DNA of 11,888 nt, taken from assembly GCA_964393335.1 (NCBI GenBank), contig CAYMTN010000172.1:1-11888 (forward strand). Direction: 5' to 3'. The first letter of the stretch is position 1, and each line of letters starts with the position of its first letter. The notes beneath the pieces are model-generated. The model was not told the DNA's origin and ran no database searches. It was given only the letters and a program-made list of their open reading frames with translations. Source of the stretch: CAYMTN01 sp964393335. GTDB lineage: Bacteria; Chloroflexota; Anaerolineae; Aggregatilineales; Aggregatilineaceae. The translations under genes were made by a program, and so were the position numbers. Shown in pieces: positions 7,021-11,888 of the stretch.

Positions 7021-7936
7021 ACTTGCCTGCGTCCGGTTTGGTGGGATACGGTTGCGCACCCAGGCGGCGCGGTTTGCTGAACAGTGCGTGGGTGGCCGTG
7101 AAGCGCGTAGCCCACAGAAATACTGTGCTGAACGCGATCACGGCATAGGCCGCCCCGGCAATCGCGTCGATCACGTAGTGGTGGCCGAGGTAAAAGGTCG
7201 CAAACATGACCCCGGCGGGCAGCAGCACAACCGGGATCGCGCGTTTGCCCCACACGTACAGCGACACCAGGAAAATATACGTCGGGTACGCCGCGTGCAG
7301 CGACGGCATCGCCGCAACCGGATTCGCGCCTTTCGCCAGGTCTTCGCTGGACGCGACGAAATGGGCCAGCGTAACGGGTTGGCGCGGCAGGTACCCGTAG
7401 AGAGTCGCCCACCAGGGCGGAGCTGCCGGGAACAGGACGTACGTCGCAAACGCCGCGTACGACAGCACGACCAGCCCGATCGCAAAGGCCCAGTATAACG
7501 AGCGGCGCTTCTGCCACAGGATCACCGACAGCACCAGCGGCGAGAGGAAATGCGAGAGGTAGAGCGTATTGGTCAGCACGTCCAGCAGCGGCGTGTAAAA
7601 ATGCCCCCACAGGTGCGCTTGCAGGTAATGATTCGGCAGCGTGCCGCCAAACAGCCATTCTTCCCAGCGGATCAGGTTGGTGACGTTGATCTCGGACCGG
7701 CTGAGATTATCGGCAAAGTTGCGCATCTGTTTGTACGTCACCAGCAGCAGCAAAAACGGCATGAACTCAATCAAAAACGCCCGTCCGCTGCGCGTCCACA
7801 TGAAGGCGAATACAAACGTGATCGCGATCATCTCGGTGTTGGGAAATGTGCCGGTGCTCGCGGCAATGCCGATCAAAATCACGGCGACAGCGCCAAGCTG
7901 TAGGAAAAACTGCCGTTTACTGAACTCGGAAATCAT
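7019..7936 (-). CDS. PAP2-superfamily protein, inositolphosphotransferase/IPC-synthase-like
   Basis: This 305-residue polytopic membrane protein of the PAP2 (phosphatidic acid phosphatase type 2) superfamily carries two catalytic motifs: PSLHAAY (211-217, His214) and YLGHHYVIDAIAG (249-261, His252 and Asp257). The YVLFPAAPPWW segment (166-176) is typical of the branch that includes fungal Aur1/inositol phosphorylceramide synthase. About six TMs are visible (near 13-33, 36-48, 55-68, 129-140, 148-170, 218-275). The family transfers or hydrolyses lipid-linked phosphate at the outer membrane face; here the substrate could be a phospholipid head group or a polyprenyl phosphate. ATG 7936 follows AGGGA by 5 nt. 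The frame stays open to 8083, but that part overlaps the upstream GT39 gene and lacks family sequence. It starts 79 nt after that gene's stop, so co-transcription is likely. Confidence 0.87.
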   Translation of the reverse strand: MISEFSKRQFFLQLGAVAVILIGIAASTGTFPNTEMIAITFVFAFMWTRSGRAFLIEFMPFLLLLVTYKQMRNFADNLSRSEINVTNLIRWEEWLFGGTLPNHYLQAHLWGHFYTPLLDVLTNTLYLSHFLSPLVLSVILWQKRRSLYWAFAIGLVVLSYAAFATYVLFPAAPPWWATLYGYLPRQPVTLAHFVASSEDLAKGANPVAAMPSLHAAYPTYIFLVSLYVWGKRAIPVVLLPAGVMFATFYLGHHYVIDAIAGAAYAVIAFSTVFLWATRFTATHALFSKPRRLGAQPYPTKPDAGK

Positions 7937-8015
7937 AGTGATCCCTGTTGATGGTCGCCTGAGTGGTTGAATACGGGCCGCTCGTTTCCCCGGCAGGGGC
8001 CAGCGGCCACGCGCA

Positions 8016-9914
8016 TTATTGTACCGTGAGCGTACCCAGGACGGAATAGTCGGTTCCGTCGCCGGTGGGCAGCACCACGCCATCCCACCACGTATACAGC
8101 TTGACGCCCAGCGTATACGTACCGGGCGGCAGGTTTTCCGGCAGAGCCAGCGTATGCGCGTCGAACACGTACCCGCCGGGTGTCCACGCCGTCGTGGGCG
8201 CGCCGCCGTTGGCCGGATACCCGTCCTGCTGCGCGCGTAAGACGCCGCCGCTGTCTAGCACGAATACGGATACGCTGTAGTCCAGTTGCAGGGGCGCGTC
8301 AGCGGCCCACCACAACAGCACGTGCAGATCATCGCCAGGGTGAGCCGCCGGTGCCCACTCCGCGCGGCGCAGCGTGATCGACTCCCCGAACCGGGCGAGC
8401 ACGGTTTGCAGCGCGCTGGTCCGGTCGTAGCGGTAGGCGTAAATCGGGTTACCGAGATGTTCGAAAGGCAAAACGGCGGTGCGTGTGAAGCCTTCGACGG
8501 CGAGCAGGTCGAACACGTCGTGTTTTTTGGTTTCGTCGCCCCAATACGCCATCCACAGCCCGTCCGTATTCGCCAGGATGCCTTGCAGCCGGGGGATGAA
8601 CCGCTCGCGGTAGCGCTTGCGCAGGTCATAGAGCGACACCGCGACATCCTGACCTTCTGCCTCGGCGGGCAGCAGGTCCACGATTTTGTCGACGTTGACC
8701 GGCAGGTCAAGCGTCAGGTGATACCACAACGCGGCGTGCGCGCCCTCCACGTCGATCAGGACCGGCTCATCGCCCGGATACTCGGCGGCGATCTCAGCGG
8801 CCATTTCGCGCCAGGGCGGTTTGTGGAAATACGCGCTGGTGACCGTCAACCCGTTCACCACGAGCAGCGCGGCGATGAAGACCGCGCCATACCGGTCGAA
8901 GGTCGTCAGCCCGAAACCGACCAGCAGCGCAATCGCGGGCAGGATGACCGACAGGTTACGATCCGTCAGCAGCGGATAACGCGCGTGCAGCGCCCACGTG
9001 ATCAGGATCGGGACGGCGAACCACAGCGCCGCCAGCAGCGCCGCCGCCAGCCGCCGCTCGCGCGGGAGGCGCGCCATCACGCCCGGCTGCCCGGTCCACA
9101 GGGGAGCTAGCCACCCGGCCAGCATCAGCAGGCCGTACAGCGCCAGCGGTTTGCCGAGCGATTCCGTCGCCAGGTACTCGATCGTGTGGCGGTCGAACGG
9201 CATGCCGTGAATGTTCAACACTTCGCTGTCAACCGGCGTATTGACGAATTGGTGTACGACGACCGGCAGCCAGGGCACAAACGCCAGCGCCGCCAGGCCG
9301 TTCAGCACGGCGAAATTACGCCACATGCGCCGGTCCCGCAGGGTGAGCAGCGCGTGCACCAGAATCGCCAGGTTGACCATGTAACAGTAGTAATGCAGGT
9401 ACAGCCCGGCGACCGTCGCCAGTACAAAGCCGAAACCGTTCCCGCCGCGCGGATCGCGCCGCCAGCGCACGTAAAACAGCGCGATGGCGATCATGCAAAA
9501 AAAGATGATCGGGTAGTCGCGCACTTCTTGCGTGAGCACGATCTGCTTATCCATCAACGCGAAGGCCAGCGCGGCCCCTATGCCGCCCGCCGGGTTGAAC
9601 AGGCGGCGGCCCAACGCGTAGATCAGCGCGAGGCTGCCGACCGAGAACAGGACCGTGATCCAGCGCAGCGCCAGCACGCTGTTACCGGCCAGCGCATCCC
9701 AGCCCCGCAGCAGCGCCGAATAGACCGGGCCGTGATGGTCGGCCACCATCGTCAGCGTCAGGTCGCGCAGCGAATCGCCGCGTGCCAGCCAGATCGACCA
9801 GCCTTCGTCGCCCCACAGGCCCTGCGCGTTGAGATCGTGAATCCGCAGGTACGACCCCACCAGCAGCACGGCCAGCATCGCGTAAAAGGCCCATTTGGAT
9901 TGGTGTGTAGTCAT
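8016..9914 (-). CDS. GT39/ArnT-like GT-C family glycosyltransferase
   Basis: This 632-residue membrane glycosyltransferase would move sugar from a polyprenyl-phosphate donor to an acceptor outside the cytoplasmic membrane. TM1 (about 9-23) is followed by the first outer loop with the acidic GT39/PMT motif WGDEGWS (34-40; Asp36 and Glu37 likely catalytic or metal-binding). HHGPVYSALLRGW (60-72) and QEVRDYP (129-135) follow, as in ArnT/PMT relatives. About ten TMs extend to residue 360. Residues 370-500 are soluble. Residues 510-632 are a beta-sandwich (HVLLWWAAD ... LPPGTYTLGVKLYTWWDG) resembling the tail of the GT-C-like gene at 4274-6874. The ATG at 9914 has no SD and lies 8 bp after a TACAAT box, so the mRNA may be leaderless. 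It lies downstream of the terminated cold-shock gene and upstream of the PAP2-like gene. Confidence 0.88.
   Translation of the reverse strand: MTTHQSKWAFYAMLAVLLVGSYLRIHDLNAQGLWGDEGWSIWLARGDSLRDLTLTMVADHHGPVYSALLRGWDALAGNSVLALRWITVLFSVGSLALIYALGRRLFNPAGGIGAALAFALMDKQIVLTQEVRDYPIIFFCMIAIALFYVRWRRDPRGGNGFGFVLATVAGLYLHYYCYMVNLAILVHALLTLRDRRMWRNFAVLNGLAALAFVPWLPVVVHQFVNTPVDSEVLNIHGMPFDRHTIEYLATESLGKPLALYGLLMLAGWLAPLWTGQPGVMARLPRERRLAAALLAALWFAVPILITWALHARYPLLTDRNLSVILPAIALLVGFGLTTFDRYGAVFIAALLVVNGLTVTSAYFHKPPWREMAAEIAAEYPGDEPVLIDVEGAHAALWYHLTLDLPVNVDKIVDLLPAEAEGQDVAVSLYDLRKRYRERFIPRLQGILANTDGLWMAYWGDETKKHDVFDLLAVEGFTRTAVLPFEHLGNPIYAYRYDRTSALQTVLARFGESITLRRAEWAPAAHPGDDLHVLLWWAADAPLQLDYSVSVFVLDSGGVLRAQQDGYPANGGAPTTAWTPGGYVFDAHTLALPENLPPGTYTLGVKLYTWWDGVVLPTGDGTDYSVLGTLTVQ
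8018..8023 (-). promoter_or_regulatory. Possible internal -10 box before the PAP2-like gene
   Basis: TACAAT on the - strand overlaps the end of the GT39 gene. At 17 bp spacing the -35 would be TTCCGT, a weak match. It could give the PAP2-like gene independent expression. Confidence 0.22.
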
Positions 9915-9922
9915 GGGGGAGA

Positions 9923-9928
9923 ATTGTA
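9923..9928 (-). promoter_or_regulatory. -10 box of the GT39 gene, likely leaderless
   Basis: TACAAT on the - strand ends 8 bp before ATG 9914, so a start site 6-8 nt downstream would fall about at the start codon. No SD is present, which agrees with leaderless translation. The -35 region (TTTTTC at 17 bp) is a poor match. The site lies after the cold-shock gene terminator, so the GT39 gene needs its own promoter. Confidence 0.45.
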
Positions 9929-9970
9929 CCGCGTTCGCGCCGGGAGAAAAATGCAGACGCCGGACCGTTC

Positions 9971-10004
9971 AAAAAAACAAACCCGGTATCGGGATGATAC
10001 CGGG
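9971..10004 (-). terminator. Intrinsic terminator of the cold-shock gene
   Basis: On the - strand a perfect 9-bp stem CCCGGTATC/GATACCGGG (10004-9996 and 9990-9982) with a 5-nt loop is followed by TTTG and seven T's (9981-9971). It starts 26 nt after the cold-shock gene stop codon. This is a classic Rho-independent terminator. Confidence 0.88.
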
Positions 10005-10030
10005 CATGAGTGTGTCGCGTTAATTGCGAA

Positions 10031-10246
10031 CTAGCGGCCCAGCCGGATAACTTCGCTGGCCTGCGGCCCCTTCGGGCCTTCAGTGATCGAGAACTCGACG
10101 CGCTCGCCCTCATTCAGTTCGCGGTAGCCGCTGCCCTGAATGGCGCTGAAGTGCACAAAGACGTCGGGGCCGTCTTCACGCTCGATGAAGCCGAAGCCCT
10201 TCTGCGAATTGAACCACTTGACGGTGCCGGTTACACGTGATGCCAT
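10031..10246 (-). CDS. csp: Cold-shock domain protein (CspA family)
   Basis: This 71-residue single cold-shock domain is the normal length for the CspA family. The RNA/ssDNA-binding motifs are both intact: RNP1 KGFGFI (16-21) after GTVKWFNSQ, and RNP2 VFVHF (29-33). Family members bind single-stranded RNA, melt structure and can act as transcription antiterminators. ATG 10246 is chosen because homology begins at MASRVTGTVKWF and an AAGGAG SD precedes it by 11 nt. The frame is open further upstream, but that part is untranslated leader. The leader is long, with a terminator-like hairpin and an SD-masking stem, so expression is probably controlled at the RNA level. The gene is monocistronic, with its own promoter and terminator. 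Confidence 0.97.
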   Translation of the reverse strand: MASRVTGTVKWFNSQKGFGFIEREDGPDVFVHFSAIQGSGYRELNEGERVEFSITEGPKGPQASEVIRLGR

Positions 10247-10256
10247 TTTGGGAATT

Positions 10257-10304
10257 ACTCCTTCCCACATAAAAAGTTGAAACGGTACGTGTGGTGGGAG
10301 GAGT
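10257..10304 (-). promoter_or_regulatory. SD-sequestering stem in the cold-shock gene leader
   Basis: On the - strand ACTCCTCCCAC (10304-10294) is complementary to GTGGGAAGGAGT (10268-10257) over 11 bp with one bulged base. The 3' arm contains the whole Shine-Dalgarno (GGAAGGAG). The loop is 25 nt. Folding would hide the ribosome-binding site, so it may act as a temperature- or Csp-responsive translation switch. Confidence 0.6.
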
Positions 10305-10316
10305 TTGCTTTGGATC

Positions 10317-10357
10317 AAAAAACCCCCGCGCGGTGAGATGTACTCGCGCCGGGGTTT
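10317..10357 (-). terminator. Terminator-like hairpin in the cold-shock gene leader (candidate attenuator)
   Basis: On the - strand AAACCCC (10357-10351, complement of GGGGTTT) pairs with GGGGTTT (10326-10320). After one mismatch, GCGCG pairs with CGCGC (10349-10345 and 10332-10328), leaving a 12-nt loop. The stem is followed by six T's (10322-10317). It lies between the promoter at 10402-10430 and the cold-shock start codon. It could be an attenuator of csp, the end of a short leader RNA of about 80 nt, or the terminator of the upstream XRE gene. Confidence 0.72.
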
Positions 10358-10401
10358 ATCGACTTCCGGTGATGCGAACAACCTACTCCACTACACATCA
10401 A

Positions 10402-10430
10402 ATTGTACCCCTGCCGGGCGGCTGTGTCAA
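10402..10430 (-). promoter_or_regulatory. Near-consensus sigma70-type promoter of the cold-shock gene
   Basis: On the - strand a perfect -35 TTGACA (10430-10425) is separated by exactly 17 bp from -10 TACAAT (10407-10402). The predicted start near 10395 gives a leader of about 150 nt. It lies 37 nt after the XRE gene stop, so the cold-shock gene does not depend on read-through. Confidence 0.82.
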
Positions 10431-10467
10431 TGGGTCAATTTGCGTTTTTGAGCGGCCCGGCCCGCCG

Positions 10468-11214
10468 TCAGAGCGTGATATCCAGGATCGATTCGGCGAT
10501 GCTGCGCAGTTCGCTGGTGCCCATCTGCGCGAGCTTCATCGCCAGCTCGATATACGGCTGGTTGACCGGCGATGCCACGAACCGCCGCATGGCTGGCGGC
10601 AGGTCGCTGAACGTCTTCAACTCCTCTTGCAACGCCAGAAATTCCCCGACGCGGTTGGCGTTTTCCAGGAAATAACTCATGTTCACCTGGCAGGCCGAGG
10701 CCAGCGTCGTCAGGACCGGCGTGGGGATCGCGCGCTGGCCCATCTCGTACGCGGTGATGTTGGCCGGTGAAACGCCTGCCTGGGCGGCAAGCTGTTCGGG
10801 CGTCAGCCTGATTTCTTCGCGTGCGGCGCGCAGCAGCGCCCCGATCAGGCGGTTGCGCAGCGCGACATATTCGCCCGCGTCGATCGCGTGGCGTTGGGCC
10901 TGCTGCATCAGCGTTTCGGTGCCCCAGAAGTGGCTGATCGGGACGTTCAGCACGTACGCCAGCAGCTCGACTTCGGGCAGGCCGGGCATGGCTTTGCCCA
11001 GTTCCCAGTCGAGCAGCGTATCCGCTGGCACGTCGATGTGCGCGGCGCACTGCTCCAGGCTGATGTCGGCGGCCTGCCGCGCATCACGGATCAACACGCC
11101 GAGAATACGCGCGCGCAGCAAATAAAGCTCCTCAAAATTGCGCGGCATGGCGTCGCGGTCAGTTCGTTTGTCGCTGTGTTTGCGCAGGCGGGCAGCAACA
11201 TCGTCAAAACTCAT
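10468..11214 (-). CDS. Transcriptional regulator with two XRE-type HTH domains
   Basis: This 248-residue cytoplasmic protein has two tandem Cro/C1-type helix-turn-helix domains. The first is at about 37-97 (LGVLIRDARQAADISLEQCAAHIDVPADTLLDWELGKAMPGLPEVELLAYVLNVPISHFW in overview). The second is at about 121-184 (LIGALLRAAREEIRLTPEQLAAQAGVSPANITAYEMGQRAIPT onward, ending NMSYFLEN). Each has the family pattern: LR.AR, L..E.LA...GVS...I..E.G...P....L..LA. The remainder (about 190-248) is helical with no recognised effector domain. The second HTH is closer to consensus; the first has DWELGK. A tandem pair can bind an extended or two-site operator. ATG 11214 follows GGGAGG by 8 nt. Its own promoter is at 11253-11281. 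It is divergent from the TPR gene, which it might regulate. The stop is 37 bp from the csp -35 box. Confidence 0.88.
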   Translation of the reverse strand: MSFDDVAARLRKHSDKRTDRDAMPRNFEELYLLRARILGVLIRDARQAADISLEQCAAHIDVPADTLLDWELGKAMPGLPEVELLAYVLNVPISHFWGTETLMQQAQRHAIDAGEYVALRNRLIGALLRAAREEIRLTPEQLAAQAGVSPANITAYEMGQRAIPTPVLTTLASACQVNMSYFLENANRVGEFLALQEELKTFSDLPPAMRRFVASPVNQPYIELAMKLAQMGTSELRSIAESILDITL

Positions 11215-11252
11215 CGTCAGTACCTCCCTGGGGGCGGTCAAACTCTGGTGCA

Positions 11253-11281
11253 ATTATACGAGGTCTGTCACAGCCGCGCAA
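11253..11281 (-). promoter_or_regulatory. Promoter of the two-HTH regulator gene
   Basis: On the - strand a perfect -10 TATAAT (11258-11253) is preceded, after exactly 17 bp, by TTGCGC (11281-11276), which matches three of six -35 positions. The predicted start near 11246 leaves a 5' UTR of about 31 nt containing the GGGAGG SD. Confidence 0.6.
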
Positions 11282-11319
11282 AGTGGGTGGCGCGTGAAAC
11301 AGAGTGGTCGCATCAAACC

Positions 11320-11450
11320 GCGGTGGCCTCGCCCCCGCACCCCTGCCAGGGACCGACTGGCCCCTTGACCCTGTGCGGCGCGCGTCGCACAGGACAGTTT
11401 TCGGTCAAGCCTTTTGAGAAAAGGCTTGTGGGGCGTGGGGCAAAGCCCCA
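11320..11450. repeat. Intergenic C/G-rich element with three perfect hairpins
   Basis: The stretch between the divergent regulator and TPR genes begins with C-rich sequence (GCCTCGCCCCC), similar to the outer arm of the repeat at 3196. Three perfect hairpins follow: CCTGTGCG/CGCACAGG (11370-11377, 11386-11393), CAAGCCTTTT/AAAAGGCTTG (11406-11415, 11419-11428), and TGGGGC/GCCCCA (11436-11441, 11445-11450). No coding frame is supported here. It looks like a dispersed non-coding repeat, but only one copy is in the window. Confidence 0.5.
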
Positions 11451-11509
11451 ATCAGGTTCTGACGCGATTACCCCGCGCGCGAAATAAGGCAAGCTGCGGC
11501 CAACTGGCG

Positions 11510-11515
11510 TATACT
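11510..11515 (+). promoter_or_regulatory. Possible -10 box for the TPR gene
   Basis: TATACT lies 43 nt before the ATG of the TPR gene. The -35 region at 17 bp (AGGCAA) does not match consensus, so this may need an activator or be spurious. Confidence 0.35.
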
Positions 11516-11558
11516 ACGGGAGTGGAATACGCAGCGCAAACACGAAGGAGTTAGATGT

Positions 11559-11888
11559 ATGTCAAACGCGGACGAGACAAAAATCAAGGGCGTCGAACAA
11601 TTCAAGCAGGGCGATTACGAACAGGCCGCGGCAACGTTCCGCGAGGCGGCTGCCCTTTACGAAGACGCTGGCGCGGCGGATATGGTGGCCGAGATGCAGG
11701 TCAATTTGGGGCTGGCGCTGCACTCGATGGGCCAGCACGAAGAAGCGCTCGAACAGATGAACATGGCGCACGCCGTCTTCGTGCAGATCAACGATCCGCA
11801 CCGCACTGCGCAGGCACTCGGCAACATGGCGCGCGTCTATGCCAAAATGGGCAATACCGAGCAGGCCATCACCAATTACCGCGAAGCG
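11559..11888 (+). CDS. Tetratricopeptide repeat protein, N-terminal part (3' truncated by window)
   Basis: The frame is open to the window end and gives 110 residues. It consists of TPR-type helix pairs: about 9-42 (KGVEQFKQGDYEQAAATFREAAALYEDAG), about 46-80 (MQVNLGLALHSMGQHEEALEQMNMAHAVF) and about 86-110 (AQALGNMARVYAKMGNTEQAITNYREA). These carry the usual small residues and the G.Y..A pattern. TPR arrays bind proteins; no enzymatic domain is visible yet, and one may follow outside the window. ATG 11559 is chosen over ATG 11555, which is in another frame: only 11559 gives the repeats, and GAAGGAG precedes it by 8 nt. There is no signal peptide, so a cytoplasmic location is likely. It is divergent from the two-HTH regulator, with 344 bp between start codons. 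Confidence 0.9.
   Translation, partial: MSNADETKIKGVEQFKQGDYEQAAATFREAAALYEDAGAADMVAEMQVNLGLALHSMGQHEEALEQMNMAHAVFVQINDPHRTAQALGNMARVYAKMGNTEQAITNYREA

Noticed and set aside
7937..8083. N-terminal extension of the PAP2-like protein
   Set aside because: It overlaps the GT39 gene, lacks hydrophobic family sequence, and ATG 7936 has an AGGGA SD.
8286..10034. Two long + strand open frames (8286-9110 and 9186-10034) opposite the GT39 gene
   Set aside because: Composition dominated by Arg, Gln, His and Pro, no recognisable motif, and antisense to a clear GT-C enzyme.
10247..10381. N-terminal extension of the cold-shock protein
   Set aside because: Csp homology starts at ATG 10246 with its own SD; the extension spans the terminator-like hairpin and is leader.
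11555..11557. Alternative ATG for the TPR gene
   Set aside because: It opens a different frame with no TPR pattern; ATG 11559 gives the repeats and the better SD spacing.

Overview
This GC-rich window looks like a chromosomal segment of a Chloroflexota bacterium, probably Anaerolineae-like. That placement is an inference. It rests on the gene types (large GT-C membrane proteins with Chloroflexota-style C-terminal beta-sandwich domains, an IPC-synthase-like PAP2 protein), the C-rich interspersed hairpin repeats and the GC-ending codons. No rRNA, tRNA, CRISPR array, transposase or phage gene was seen.

Left part (1-3169, + strand): the 3' end of an ABC exporter operon. It holds the C-terminal part of an ATPase and two NatB/ABC-2-type permeases, packed with a 6-nt gap and then an ATGA stop/start overlap. 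A palindromic repeat lies downstream in the convergent intergenic space.

Middle part (3329-9914, - strand): four envelope genes. In transcription order they are a GT39/ArnT-like GT-C glycosyltransferase, a PAP2/IPC-synthase-like phosphotransferase or phosphatase, an 866-residue polytopic protein with a GT-C-like layout, and a secreted protein with a PPC-like beta domain. The first three would fit polyprenyl-phosphate-linked glycosylation or lipid head-group chemistry. The gaps between them (79, 144 and 183 nt) contain possible promoters and short repeats, so this may be a loose cluster rather than one tight operon.

Right part (9971-11888): a cold-shock-domain gene with a strong terminator; a transcriptional regulator with two XRE-type HTH domains; an intergenic stretch with three perfect hairpins; and the start of a TPR protein on the + strand, divergent from the regulator.

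The most notable signal is the leader of the cold-shock gene. A near-consensus promoter (TTGACA, 17-bp spacer, TACAAT) lies about 150 nt upstream of the start codon. Between promoter and gene is an intrinsic-terminator-like hairpin with six U's, and then a 25-nt-looped stem that pairs almost perfectly with the Shine-Dalgarno sequence. This suggests a two-level (attenuation plus SD-masking) riboregulator, or a short leader RNA.
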